Notes: generated by a model from the sequence alone, not told the origin. Positions 1 to 8,768 are shown, counted from the stretch's first letter. The stretch is 64,000 nt of DNA from JADJPO01 sp963828555 (GCA_963828555.1 CAWHEL010000002.1:1302001-1366000), one strand, 5' to 3'. Numbers and translations are program-made.

Positions 1-759
1 GTGGTCGAGGAGTGGGACGCCACCTGGACCACGTGCGATCCGTACCGCGGGGCGAACGCCAACATGCACACGACCGAGGCCTACCTGGCGGCCTCCGACG
101 CGACCGGGGACCCGCTCTGGCGGGGCCGGGCGCTGCGGATCGCCACTCGGATCATCGACCAGGGTGCGCGTGGGCACGACTGGAGGGTGCCGGAGCACTT
201 CGACGCCTCCTGGACCGAGCTGCCCGAGTACAACCGGGACGCCCCGGCGCACCCGTTCCGCCCGTACGGCGCCACCCCCGGGCACGGCCTGGAGTGGGCG
301 CGGCTGCTGCTGCACCTCGAGGCCGGTCTGACGGCGGACGGCGCGGCGGCGCCGGAGTGGCTGCGGCCCGCGGCAGTGGCGCTGTTCGATCGCGCGATGG
401 CCGATGCCTGGGACGAGGCCCATGGCGGCCTGTGCTACACCACCGACTGGGACGGCACCCCGGTGGTCGAGCAGCACTTCCACTGGGTGCTCTGCGAGGG
501 GATGGCTACGGCGGCGCTGCTGCACCGGGTCAGCAGCGAGGCCCGGTTTGCCGACTGGTACCGGCGGATGTGGGACTACGCCCAAGCGGTGTTCCTCGAC
601 CCGGCGGTGCCAGGCTGGCAGCACGAGGTGCACCCGGACGGAGCGCCGTCCACCGTGACCTGGACCGGTCGCCCGGACACCTACCACGCCCTCCAGGCAT
701 GCCTCATCCCCCTGCTCCCCCTCGCCCCCTGCTTCACCGCCGCCCTCGCCACCCCCTGA
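1..759 (+). CDS. AGE-family sugar epimerase/isomerase, 5'-truncated by window edge
   Basis: The frame is open from base 1, so the start lies outside the window and the GTG at base 1 is probably internal. The visible 252 residues match the second half of the N-acylglucosamine 2-epimerase / mannose isomerase family, an (alpha/alpha)6 barrel usually near 400 residues. Motifs seen are NMHTTEAYLA (about 21-30), PGHGLEWARLLL (about 93-104), QHFHWVLCEGMATAALL (about 158) with the family's catalytic-type histidines, and the C-terminal GRPDTYHALQACLIPL. Family members interconvert aldoses and ketoses such as mannose and fructose, or epimerise acylated amino sugars. The substrate cannot be read from sequence. 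It ends just before a palindromic repeat and converges on the S51 peptidase gene. Confidence 0.85.
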   Translation: MVEEWDATWTTCDPYRGANANMHTTEAYLAASDATGDPLWRGRALRIATRIIDQGARGHDWRVPEHFDASWTELPEYNRDAPAHPFRPYGATPGHGLEWARLLLHLEAGLTADGAAAPEWLRPAAVALFDRAMADAWDEAHGGLCYTTDWDGTPVVEQHFHWVLCEGMATAALLHRVSSEARFADWYRRMWDYAQAVFLDPAVPGWQHEVHPDGAPSTVTWTGRPDTYHALQACLIPLLPLAPCFTAALATP

Positions 760-769
760 CCCCGGCGCC

Positions 770-855
770 AAACCGTGCTCATGCTCCGCAGGTGCCCATA
801 TGGAAGCGTTTACACGCGTCAAAACATGTACCCCCGCGGAGCATGAGCGCGGTTT
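770..855. repeat. Family A inverted repeat, copy 1
   Basis: The left arm AAACCGTGCTCATGCTCCGC pairs with GCGGAGCATGAGCGCGGTTT with one mismatch, around a central segment unlike those of the other copies. It fills the gap between two convergent genes (stops at 759 and 858), so it could also act as a two-way terminator here. Confidence 0.9.
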
Positions 856-857
856 TG

Positions 858-1601
858 TCAGGGAGCTAGGTCGACGGTGGCGCCAGGTGGGTGGCCGTCG
901 CGGCTGCCGTCGGGGCGTAGCAGCCAGACCGAGCGGCGGCCGATCACCTGCCAGGTGCCGGCCGGGATCTTGTCCAGGCCGGTGACCAGGGCGGTCTCCT
1001 CGTCGATGCCGACCAGGCGGACGGCGCCGCCCGCGCTCGCGACATCGGCCAGGCGGCCCGACACCAGGCCCGGGAAGCGGGCGTCGAGCACGTCGAAGTG
1101 GGGCAGCACCTCGATGCCCGGCACCACGCCCAGCCCTGCGATCGGCGGCGCTGACGTATTCCGGATGTGCGGCACCCGCCCGCCGAGCGCCATCGCCCCG
1201 GCGCTGCAGCCGGCCAGGCCCGCGCCCTCGCGCCAGGCGACCTCGATCGCACGCCAGACCGCCGTCCCGCGCAGGGTCTCGGTCAGGTAGGCGGGGTTGC
1301 CCCCGGAGAGATACACCAGCGCCGCGCCGTCCACCAGTGCGGCCAGGCCCGGGTCGTCGGCGTCGGCCCGGTCGACGACGTGGACCACCACCTGCTGCAC
1401 GCCGATCCGCTCGGCGGCCAGTGCCCCGAGGGTGTGCCAGCGGGCCAGCGAGGAAGGGCCCTCGGGGGCGGCGGCCGTGGCCAGTTGCACGAACCGGGCC
1501 GGCCGCCCCGCCGCCAGGGCAGCGTCGAGCAGAGCGCGCTCGACGACGTCCATCACCGGCAGGTACTCGCCGGACCCCACCAACGCCACCGGTCCCGTCA
1601 T
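858..1601 (-). CDS. Peptidase S51 / class I glutamine amidotransferase-like protein
   Basis: This 247-residue protein has the S51 (dipeptidase E / cyanophycinase) layout. It shows an N-terminal LVGSGEYLPVMD strand, the YLSGGNPAYLTETL segment (about 97-110), the nucleophile elbow GCSAGAMAL with Ser133, and a candidate histidine in LPHFD (His168). S51 enzymes are cytoplasmic serine peptidases that cleave Asp-X dipeptides or cyanophycin-like polymers. Which of these applies is not decidable here. The ATG lies only about 6 bases from repeat copy 2, so the promoter must be in or beyond that repeat. No Shine-Dalgarno sequence stands out. Confidence 0.8.
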   Translation of the reverse strand: MTGPVALVGSGEYLPVMDVVERALLDAALAAGRPARFVQLATAAAPEGPSSLARWHTLGALAAERIGVQQVVVHVVDRADADDPGLAALVDGAALVYLSGGNPAYLTETLRGTAVWRAIEVAWREGAGLAGCSAGAMALGGRVPHIRNTSAPPIAGLGVVPGIEVLPHFDVLDARFPGLVSGRLADVASAGGAVRLVGIDEETALVTGLDKIPAGTWQVIGRRSVWLLRPDGSRDGHPPGATVDLAP

Positions 1602-1610
1602 CGCCCCATC

Positions 1611-1695
1611 AAACCCTGCTCATGCTCCCCCGGGGTACACGAATCGGGCTCGCCGGAGCCCGAAACGTGTACCCCCGCGGAGCATGAGCAGGTTC
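1611..1695. repeat. Family A inverted repeat, copy 2 (near full-length palindrome)
   Basis: The arms AAACCCTGCTCATGCTCC and GGAGCATGAGCAGGTT continue inward through GGGGTACACG/CGTGTACCCC and then TCGGGCTC/GGAGCCCGA, so almost the whole 85 bases can fold into one stem. It lies between two minus-strand genes, just upstream of the S51 start and just downstream of the methyltransferase stop. Confidence 0.9.
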
Positions 1696-3015
1696 TCAGG
1701 AGGCCCAGGTGGGGCGCAGGGGCATGTCGGCGAGGCCGTTCTGGCGCAGGCGGACGGCGAGCACCTGGTGCAGCTCCACCTGATTCCGTTCGAAGCCGAG
1801 CCGCGAGCCGGCCATGTACATACCCCAGACCTTGGCCGTCGCCAGCCCGACCTCGCCCACGCACTCGTCCCAGTTCGCCACCAGGTTGGCGCACCATGCC
1901 GCGCAGGTCATCGCGTAGTGCTCACGCAGGTTCTCCTCGTGGCGCACCTCGAGCCCACGGTTCTGCATCTCGGTGATGATCTTCCCGGAGCCGGTCAGCT
2001 CGCCGTCCGGGAAGATGTACCGGTCGATGAAGCCACGCTTCACCCGCGGCACGTGGATGTTGTCGGGCCGGGTGATGCAGTGGTTCAGCAGCCGTCCGCC
2101 GGGGCGCAGCCGCCCCCGCAGGAAGGCGAAGTAGGCCGGGTAGTTGGCCACCCCGATGTGCTCGGTCAGCCCGATCGAGGAGACGGCGTCGAACTCAGAC
2201 TCGGTCACATCGCGGTAGTCGCAGTGCCGTACCTCGGCCAGGTGCCCGAGGCCGTCCCCGGCGATCGCCGCCTGCGCCCACTCGGCCTGCTCACGGGACA
2301 GGGTTACCCCGAGTACCGAGACCCCGTGGCGGGACGCTGCGTGACGCACCATGCCGCCCCACCCGCAGCCCACGTCGAGCAGCCGCATGCCCGGGCGCAG
2401 GTCGAGCTTGCGGGCGACCAGGTCGTACTTGGCCTCCTGCGCCTGCTCCAGGGTCGCCTCGGCCGTGGGGTAGCAGGCACAGGTGTAGGTCATCGACTCG
2501 CCCAGCACCAGCTCGTAGAACCGGTTCGAGACGTCGTAGTGGTGGCGAATCGCCGCGGCGTCACGCTCGCGGGAGTGCAGCAGCCCGTTGACCACGCGGC
2601 GCCAGTCGGGCAGCGCCTCCTGCGGCGGCGGGGGCGGCGGCACCAGCCGGGTCACCCCCAGCGCGCGCGCCACCCGGGCCAGGGTGAGCGGGTCCGGGCG
2701 ACGCCAGTGCAGGCCCTCGGCCATCGCCACCAGCAGCGGGTAGGGATCACCAGGGTGCACTCCGACCAGATCCATGTCACCCGACACGTACGCGCGCGCC
2801 ATGCCGAGCGACCCCGGAGCCGTGGCCAGGTACGCCACGCCGCGGGGGGAGTTCACATGCAGGCCCAGCTCGGCGTCCTCCGGGCCCGTGCGGCTGCCGT
2901 CGTAGGCACTGAACCGGAAGGTGATCGGGGCGTCGGTGAGCTCGTCGACGACATCGGCCAGCCGCATGGGGCCGAGGTCGGGGCCGGTCCGCCAGGGGAA
3001 CAAGGAGGTTGCCAT
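1696..3015 (-). CDS. Cyclopropane-fatty-acyl-phospholipid synthase family methyltransferase (TmsB-like candidate)
   Basis: This 439-residue SAM-dependent methyltransferase transfers a methyl or methylene group to unsaturated phospholipid acyl chains. Visible signatures are HHYDVSNRFYELVLGESMTYTC, the SAM motif I LLDVGCGWGGM (about residue 211), LGVTLSREQAEWA, and the C-terminal NLREHYAMTCAAWCANL. The variable N-terminal 150 residues and the end GFERNQVELHQVLAVR recall actinobacterial enzymes that form 10-methylene or 10-methyl fatty acids (TmsB/BfaB). That subfamily call is from memory of the family and is tentative. The FAD reductase at 9818-11257 would be the matching second enzyme. The upstream 163 bases (3016-3178) hold no gene; no promoter box is obvious. 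Confidence 0.85.
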   Translation of the reverse strand: MATSLFPWRTGPDLGPMRLADVVDELTDAPITFRFSAYDGSRTGPEDAELGLHVNSPRGVAYLATAPGSLGMARAYVSGDMDLVGVHPGDPYPLLVAMAEGLHWRRPDPLTLARVARALGVTRLVPPPPPPQEALPDWRRVVNGLLHSRERDAAAIRHHYDVSNRFYELVLGESMTYTCACYPTAEATLEQAQEAKYDLVARKLDLRPGMRLLDVGCGWGGMVRHAASRHGVSVLGVTLSREQAEWAQAAIAGDGLGHLAEVRHCDYRDVTESEFDAVSSIGLTEHIGVANYPAYFAFLRGRLRPGGRLLNHCITRPDNIHVPRVKRGFIDRYIFPDGELTGSGKIITEMQNRGLEVRHEENLREHYAMTCAAWCANLVANWDECVGEVGLATAKVWGMYMAGSRLGFERNQVELHQVLAVRLRQNGLADMPLRPTWAS

Positions 3016-3178
3016 GGGCCACTCCCCGCAATGTCACACCGTGACCACGCGAATCCGCGATGGCCGCCTGTTGAACGAAAGCGTGGACACTCTACGTGCC
3101 AGACGAATCGGCGGCACCAGACAAACGGCACATCATGCCGATGGATGTCACCAGTCGTGGCGGCCAGGTGGGTAGGTC

Positions 3179-4431
3179 TCAGTCCGCGACGAGCGGGGCG
3201 ACCATCTGACTGGTCCACGCCAGCGCAGCGAGGTAGCTCGCCGCGACGTCCGGCACCGGCACTCCGGCAGCAGCCAGGGCCTCGAAGTCCTGCTGCTCAT
3301 AGGCGAGGACGGCGTCCAGCACCGAGCGCAGCCGGTTCGCTCCCCCGCTCAGGGCCTCGTCGAGCAGGGGGGTGAGCGGTGGAAGCCCGTCGAGCAGCAC
3401 CTGGGGGGTGACCGCCAGCGTGGCGGCGATCCCGTCGAGCAGGCCGAGCGTGAAGGCGATCTCCGGGTCGGTGGTGCCCAGCCGCCGGGCGAGCAGTTCA
3501 CAGGTGTGGGCCCGGGTCAGCGCCACCGAGGTGTCGGCCCCGGTTCCCCGGACGTCGGACATGGAGATCAGCACCATCCAGGCACGCAGCCGCTTGAGGC
3601 CCAGCAGCACCACGGCGTCGGTGATCGAGGAGACGCTGCGGGTCAGCCCGTTGGCCGCCGAGTTGACCAGGCGCAGCAGACGCAGCACCAGCCCGGGGTC
3701 GGCCCGCATGATCGACTCGATCTCACCGATCGAGACGTCCGGGCGGGAGAGTCGGACCAGCAGCTGCATCGCGATCAGGTGGTCCGGGCGAGAGGCTGCC
3801 GGTGGTCAGGGTCTGTGGGCGGCCCAGGTGGTAGCCCTGGAACAGGGTGAAGCCGATCTCCCGGCAGCGCTCGAGCATCGCGGCGTCCTCGACCTTCTCG
3901 GCGAGCAGCGCGGACGCCGGGGCGGCGGCAGTGCTCGACGGTCTCCATCACCCCCTCCCAGGTCTGCTCCAGCACGTCGATCTTGACGATCGAGGCGAGT
4001 TCGATCAGCCGTTCGGCGCCCGGGGTCCAGACGAAGTCGTCCAGGGCGATCTGATAGCCCTGCGCGTGCAGCTGCTCGACGCCGGCCAGCACCTCCTGGT
4101 CGAGGCTGACCGTCTCCAGCACCTCCAGCACGGCCTGATCGGTCTCGAACGGCACCGGCAGCTGGCCCACCAGGAAGGCCCGGGTCAGGTTGACGAAGCC
4201 GGGCAGGCCGCCGAGAAGGTCGTGGACGGCGAAGTCGGAGAAGGCGGCGAGGATGGTCGAGGTGGTGGCCTGGTCACCGTCACCGTCGTCGACCAGGGCG
4301 GTGCGGGCCTGCCCTGCGTCACGGAACAGCAGTTCGTAGCCGTAGATCGAGCTGTCGACGTCGTGGATCGGCTGGCGCCCGATGTGCACCATGCAGGCGA
4401 TCTGGCCAGCGTGGACCGAGCTGATGGCCAC
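3179..4431 (-). pseudogene. EAL-HDOD domain signalling protein with two frameshifts
   Basis: Read on the minus strand, residues 1-190 form an EAL domain of the degenerate YuxH type (GYELLFR, then FVNLTRAFL and LDDFVWTPGAERLIELASIVKID). The frame then shifts near 3922: the expected ALLAEKVED...FTLFQGYHLGRPQ continues one frame over. It shifts again near 3787, restoring SPDHLIAMQLLVRLSR and the HDOD domain (SIGEIESIMRADPGLVLRLLRLVNS) to the stop at 3179. Removing one extra base at each site gives a single 416-residue protein, the normal family length. EAL-HDOD proteins are usually non-catalytic c-di-GMP or protein-protein signalling modules. Either the gene is a recent pseudogene or these are assembly indels in GC runs. 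Confidence 0.75.
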
Positions 4432-4517
4432 AACAGTCCCTTCCCGCCGGTCCGCAACCCTCGGTAGAGCTGTCGGCGGGAGCGGGTCCCGAGTTGAGGC
4501 GCCAGGGATTCAGCTCG

Positions 4518-4871
4518 TCAGGGGTACTGCACCAGTTGCAGCCGGTTCCCGTCGGGATCGGCGATGGTGGCGAGGATGCCACCCCAGCCCTGCGGCTCGG
4601 GATCCCCGACGGTCGCACCACCGTCCACGAGCCGGCGGCACGCACTGTCGATGTCCGCGACGGCGAACGAGATGCCGGTGAAACGGCCCACCAGCTGATC
4701 GGCCGGGATCTCGGAGTCGCCGGTCACCGGCTCGAGCACGAGCTGGCACCCGGTGTCGAAGACGACGAACCCGTCGTCGACGCCCCCCGCGGTCGGTGGG
4801 GCCTCGAGCACCCCCCGGTACCACGCCTCGGCGAGGTCGGTGACGAACACCCTCACCGCAGCAATGTCCAT
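4518..4871 (-). CDS. VOC-family (glyoxalase/bleomycin-resistance-like) protein
   Basis: This 117-residue single-domain protein has the beta-alpha-beta-beta-beta repeat of the vicinal oxygen chelate fold. It starts MDIAAVRVFVTDLAEAWYRGVL and ends with the characteristic ATIADPDGNRLQLVQYP. Such proteins bind a metal or a small ligand, but the substrate cannot be inferred. The ATG at 4871 was chosen because the frame upstream has no VOC-like sequence. It stands alone, divergent from the remnant at 4986 and downstream of the EAL-HDOD gene. Confidence 0.75.
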   Translation of the reverse strand: MDIAAVRVFVTDLAEAWYRGVLEAPPTAGGVDDGFVVFDTGCQLVLEPVTGDSEIPADQLVGRFTGISFAVADIDSACRRLVDGGATVGDPEPQGWGGILATIADPDGNRLQLVQYP

Positions 4872-4985
4872 GCGCTCAGACCGTAGTGGAGACCACCCTG
4901 CGAGTCGGAGGATCCGCCCGTGGCCGGAGCCGGCTCGTCCCCCGGGCCGAGGCCGGCCGAGCGGTCGGCGATCTAGGTTCCAGAC

Positions 4986-5223
4986 ATGCCCACGGCGCGG
5001 TCTGTGATCCATCTGCTCGCTCTCGGCGCCGTCTCCTGGGTGTTCTCCGAGGGAATGTTCTGGGCGCACCGGCGCCCCGACCAGTCGGTGGCGGATGTCG
5101 CCATGACTGGCCGAGCCGTTCGTCGGCCGTGCGCCCACGATCGCCACGTACGTGATCACGCTGCCCGGCGGTGTGGTCGCCCTGGTCTGGAGCTTGCGCC
5201 GGGTCCGTCGGCTTGGCGCCTGA
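4986..5223 (+). pseudogene. Remnant of a small membrane protein, frameshifted
   Basis: The ATG frame gives SVIHLLALGAVSWVFSEGMF, a plausible first membrane helix, but turns into low-quality sequence near 5106. One frame over, EPFVGRAPTIATYVITLPGG and VVALVWSLRRVRRLGA follow directly and end at a TGA (5221-5223). Together they read as a two-helix protein of about 78 residues with one indel. The family is not recognised. It could also be a truncated end of a longer membrane protein. Confidence 0.4.
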
Positions 5224-5224
5224 G

Positions 5225-6013
5225 TCACCGGTCGTCGGTGACGACGACGCACGGGTGGAGGGGCGACACCTCGGCGGCCACGGCGTGCAGGTGAGCCAGT
5301 TCCGCCGCCGGGTCCGCGACAGGGCCGGTCCAGCGCGGAAGGTCGGTGGTCACCAGGTGCCCGAGGAAGCGGGCCACCTGCCGGCCGAGCGGGCTCTCGT
5401 CGAGGTCGCTGACCCAGCGGCCGTGCTCGCGGAACAGGTAGCCGACGGGCCCGTCCGGACCGTCGAACCGCACGTGGGGCATCGGCCGCGGGGTGTGCAG
5501 CTGGGAGGCGTGCACGGCGACCTGCACCGGGGTGAGCATCCGCTCCGGGTCGACCTCCTGCCGCTCGTAGGACACCAGGCCGAGGGCGAGCAGCGTGGCG
5601 TAGTCGCGGCAGGCCTCACGGTCCGCGGGGGAGGGGTCGACCTGTTCCGCGAGCCGGGCCTCGACTTGCCGGACCAGCGCCTCCCGCACGGCCGGCTCGA
5701 GCTGACCGAGCGCGGCCTCGGCGCCTACCGCGGCGTCGTCCGCGGCCATCGCCTTCCGGACCAGCACCGCGCCGTGGGGCCAGCCGTGTCCGGCGCCGCG
5801 GTGACGGTCCTGCAGGGCGACCAGCGCCACGGCACGCACCTCGACCAGGTACGGCCGGCCGGCATGACGGCGGACGACGGGCGCATCGTCGTCCAGCAGC
5901 GGCAGCAGGTGCGCGTCGTCGCCGAAGTATTCGGCCCATTCGCCGATGCCCCGCACCCGCTGCTCCGCGGAGCGCGCGGTGAGCAGCCCGGCGTAGAAGG
6001 CGCTCAGATCCAT
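5225..6013 (-). CDS. Hypothetical protein, 262 aa
   Basis: The frame is open much further upstream, but protein-like composition begins at MDLSAFYAGLLTARSAEQRV, so the ATG at 6013 is preferred. The sequence is soluble and helix-rich (EAALGQLEPAVREALVRQVE) with an acidic middle and a C-terminal portion containing GPVGYLFREHGRWVSDLDES. No signal peptide, membrane helix or catalytic motif is visible. I do not recognise the family. It converges with the remnant at 4986-5223 (stops 1 base apart) and is divergent from the 155-residue gene at 6120. Confidence 0.6.
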   Translation of the reverse strand: MDLSAFYAGLLTARSAEQRVRGIGEWAEYFGDDAHLLPLLDDDAPVVRRHAGRPYLVEVRAVALVALQDRHRGAGHGWPHGAVLVRKAMAADDAAVGAEAALGQLEPAVREALVRQVEARLAEQVDPSPADREACRDYATLLALGLVSYERQEVDPERMLTPVQVAVHASQLHTPRPMPHVRFDGPDGPVGYLFREHGRWVSDLDESPLGRQVARFLGHLVTTDLPRWTGPVADPAAELAHLHAVAAEVSPLHPCVVVTDDR

Positions 6014-6119
6014 GTGCACCCCCGCCCTGGCCGACGTCGTCGCATAAGGATGGCATCCGGCGGTTAGCGTGGCGTCAGCGCCCGGGGACGGTCGCGGTCG
6101 GACAGGCAGGGAGAGAGGC

Positions 6120-6587
6120 ATGACCAGGGTCGTGGTGGAGAGGTGTGTGAGGTCCTCCTGCGACGGGGAGAGCGCCGAGGTCACCTTCCTGCTGTCCGGC
6201 CATCGGCTGACGGCGGAGACCCGGCAGTGGTTCGAGGACGACTGGGACCGATTGCGGCCGGGCGCGGCGATGGACGTCGAGCTGAGGCTGCAGCGCTGGT
6301 ACGACGAGCGTGGCACTCTGACCCGAGTCCCCGACGAGGCGACCCGGGACTCGGTGGTCGCGATCGGCCGCGACAGCTACCGGGTGACCGGGCCGGTGGT
6401 GGCCTTCGATGAGGAGGACCACCCGACTGTGAGCTCGTTCCGGGCCAGGGTGGAGGTCGGCCTCGGTGAGCCGCTCGACGTCCTGTCATATCTGGGCCCG
6501 GAGATCGAGGGCCTGACGATCGGCGACCGGGTGACGACCGAAGGGGTGCTCGAGATCTGGCCGCAGTCGCCGGGCTCAGGCCGCTGA
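6120..6587 (+). CDS. Hypothetical protein, 155 aa
   Basis: The start ATG at 6120 follows a purine-rich GGGAGAGAGG, a good ribosome binding site. The protein is acidic and beta-rich (VVVERCVRSSCDGESAEVTF, then DRVTTEGVLEIWPQ) with no membrane segment. It has no motif that I recognise. It converges with the next gene, leaving only 6 bases between stops. Confidence 0.55.
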   Translation: MTRVVVERCVRSSCDGESAEVTFLLSGHRLTAETRQWFEDDWDRLRPGAAMDVELRLQRWYDERGTLTRVPDEATRDSVVAIGRDSYRVTGPVVAFDEEDHPTVSSFRARVEVGLGEPLDVLSYLGPEIEGLTIGDRVTTEGVLEIWPQSPGSGR

Positions 6588-6593
6588 GGCCGC

Positions 6594-7022
6594 TCAGGCG
6601 GTGGTGACGATCCCGTGCAGGAACCACTGGTCGTGTGGCGCGGCGATCAGTGCGTCCCAGCGTCGCTCCTGCAACGGGATCAACACACCCTCGGAGAGCA
6701 GGGGCTCCTCCCACCAGCTGCCGTAGCGCGAGACGAAGCCGAACCGGACGGGCAGCTGCCCGGCCAGGGTGGTCAGCAGGTTCGCCGTCCAGGCCAGAGT
6801 GGATTCGGGGTCCTCGGCCAGCTCGCGGGAGGAGAAGCTCGCGGTGAGCACGTCGACCCCCAGCTGGTGCCGCTGCAGGAACAAGGCACCGTCCGAGACC
6901 GGCACCAGGTCCCACCAGCCGCTCTCGTGCCGCGGCCCCACCACGATCCCGGGCAGCAGGCCCGGCACCGCATCAGGGTCGACGCTCCCCGGGTCCAGCA
7001 CCGCCAACACTGCATTCGGCAT
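6594..7022 (-). CDS. Hypothetical protein, 142 aa
   Basis: The ATG at 7022 (MPNAVLAVLDPGSV) is favoured over the one at 7082, which would run almost to the start of the divergent kinase gene. The protein has alternating hydrophobic segments and many tryptophans (SGWWDLVPV, GSWWEEPLL). It is cytoplasmic by appearance and the family is not recognised. The short 64-base gap to the kinase start at 7087 would hold both promoters. Confidence 0.5.
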   Translation of the reverse strand: MPNAVLAVLDPGSVDPDAVPGLLPGIVVGPRHESGWWDLVPVSDGALFLQRHQLGVDVLTASFSSRELAEDPESTLAWTANLLTTLAGQLPVRFGFVSRYGSWWEEPLLSEGVLIPLQERRWDALIAAPHDQWFLHGIVTTA

Positions 7023-7086
7023 GCCCACCCACCCAGTCTGGCCCAACCCCGCGTCGTGCGGTCCACCGGGCGATACGGTCACCGCC

Positions 7087-8100
7087 GTGGGCGCTCGCCT
7101 GTTCGACCGGATCCGGCGCCGCCGCGATCCATTGCTGGCCGTTGTCCTCGCGCTGCTCGCCCTGCTGCCCCCCGATCACCCGGTCGCCGGCCACGCGCCC
7201 GTCAGCGTCCAGTACCTGCTGCTGCTCCTGGCGACACTTCCGGTGGCGGTGCGCACCCGCTACCCGCTACCCGTGCTGGCCACCGTCGCGGCGGCGATCG
7301 CCGCTCACGGTGCGCTCGGCTATCCCGGAACCGTTGCCTGGTTCGCCATGGCCCTGGCCGCGTACTCGGTGGCCGCCTCTCACGAGCCCCGGGTCGCCCT
7401 GTCAGCCGTCGCAGGCTGCGCGGCAGCGGCACTCGCCGCACCGATCGTGGCCGGCACCTCGGTCGGCGCCGACGAGTGCCTCGGCGGTCTGCTGCTGTTC
7501 GCCCTACCCACCCTGCTCGGGGACAGGGTGTTCGCCCGTCGGGCCGCCGCCCGGGCCGCCGCCCGGGACGAGCGGGAGGCGATCGCCCGCGAGCTGCACG
7601 ACTCGCTCGCCCACGCGCTGAGCGTGATCGTCGTCCAGGCAGACGCCGCCGACGCGATCCTCACCCACGACCCCGATCGGGCGCGGACGGCGCTCGCCGC
7701 CATCCGGGACACCGGCCGCACCTCGCTGGCGGACCTGCGTCGGCTGGTCGGCGCCATCCGGTCCGAGGGTGCTCTGACTCCGCTGCCCGGGCTGGGTGAC
7801 CTGCCGGCCCTGGTGGACGATGAGCGCGCGCGAGGGCTCGACGTCGAGCTGATCGTCGAGGGTGTGCCGACTGCGCCGGCGCCCGCGACGGAACTGGCCG
7901 CGTATCTGATCGTGCAGGAGTCGTTGACCAACGTGCGTCGGCACGCTCGCGCCGGCCGGGCGCGCGTCGGGCTGCAGTTCGCCGACGGCCGGCTGCAGAT
8001 CGAGGTGGTGGACGACGGTCGCGGCTCGGCTCCGGGAACCGGCCGCGGCCACGTTGTCGATGCGCGAACGGGCCGTCACCTTCCGCTCGGGAGGCCGTGA
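7087..8100 (+). CDS. Two-component sensor histidine kinase (HPK7 type), damaged C-terminus
   Basis: From a GTG start, the protein has four to five membrane helices (LLAVVLALLALLP, YLLLLLATLPVAV, LATVAAAIAAHGAL and more). These are followed by the HisKA_3 box ARELHDSLAHALSVIVVQ with the phospho-acceptor His near residue 170, and the N-box QESLTNVRRHA (about 277). The ATPase domain ends abnormally. After DDGRGSAPGTGRGH the usual GLLGMRERA and glycine-rich G2 box are missing: MRERAVTF is present in another frame at about 8060, consistent with a 5-base deletion plus loss of the segment after it. ATP binding is likely impaired. It is coupled to the response regulator through TGATG. Confidence 0.8.
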   Translation: MGARLFDRIRRRRDPLLAVVLALLALLPPDHPVAGHAPVSVQYLLLLLATLPVAVRTRYPLPVLATVAAAIAAHGALGYPGTVAWFAMALAAYSVAASHEPRVALSAVAGCAAAALAAPIVAGTSVGADECLGGLLLFALPTLLGDRVFARRAAARAAARDEREAIARELHDSLAHALSVIVVQADAADAILTHDPDRARTALAAIRDTGRTSLADLRRLVGAIRSEGALTPLPGLGDLPALVDDERARGLDVELIVEGVPTAPAPATELAAYLIVQESLTNVRRHARAGRARVGLQFADGRLQIEVVDDGRGSAPGTGRGHVVDARTGRHLPLGRP

Positions 8101-8768
8101 TGACGATCCGGGTGCTGCTGGCCGACGACCAGGAGCTGATCCGCACCGGCCTGCGCACCATGCTGGAGCCGGAGTCGGACCTTGTGGTGGTCGGCGAGGC
8201 GGCGGACGGCGTCCAGGCCGTGGAGCAGGCCCAGGAGCTGCACCCTGATGTCGTGGTGATGGATGTGTGGATGCCCGTGCTCGACGGCATCGAGGCCACC
8301 CGCCGCCTGCAGGCGCTGCCGCGGCCGCCGAAGGTGCTCGTGCTGACCACGTTCGACCTGGACGAGCACGTGGCGGCGGCGCTCGGCGCCGGCGCCAGCG
8401 GCTTCCTGCTCAAGGATGCCGGCCGGCACCAGATCGCCGAGGGCATCCGGATCGTCGCTGCCGGGGAGGCACTCCTTGCGCCGACCGTGACCCGGCGCCT
8501 GCTGGAGCGGTTCGCCGACCGACTGGCCCCGCCGCGCCGTCCGCCCGGTCTGGATGCCTTGACCGAGCGGGAGACCGAGGTGCTGCGGCTGATCGCCCGC
8601 GGTCTGTCGAACACCGAGATCGCCGCAGAGCTGGTGGTCTCCGAGCCGACCGTGAAGACCCACGTGGGCCACATCTTCGCCAAGCTGAACCTGCGTGACC
8701 GAGCCCAGGCCGTGGTGCTCGCGTACGAGCACGGGCTGGTCCGCGCACCGGACCAGCCCAAGGGATGA
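8100..8768 (+). CDS. NarL/LuxR-family response regulator
   Basis: The ATG at 8100 overlaps the kinase stop (TGATG); a GTG at 8097 is an alternative. The receiver domain has the acidic pair DD near residue 10, the phospho-acceptor Asp in VVVMDVWMP (about 55), Thr in VLTTFD and Lys in FLLKDAG. The C-terminal LuxR helix-turn-helix reads LTERETEVLRLIARGLSNTE, with VVSEPTVKTHVGHIFAKL as recognition helix. All phosphorylation residues are intact even though the partner kinase is not, so it may be orphaned or activated by another kinase. Confidence 0.92.
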   Translation: MTIRVLLADDQELIRTGLRTMLEPESDLVVVGEAADGVQAVEQAQELHPDVVVMDVWMPVLDGIEATRRLQALPRPPKVLVLTTFDLDEHVAAALGAGASGFLLKDAGRHQIAEGIRIVAAGEALLAPTVTRRLLERFADRLAPPRRPPGLDALTERETEVLRLIARGLSNTEIAAELVVSEPTVKTHVGHIFAKLNLRDRAQAVVLAYEHGLVRAPDQPKG

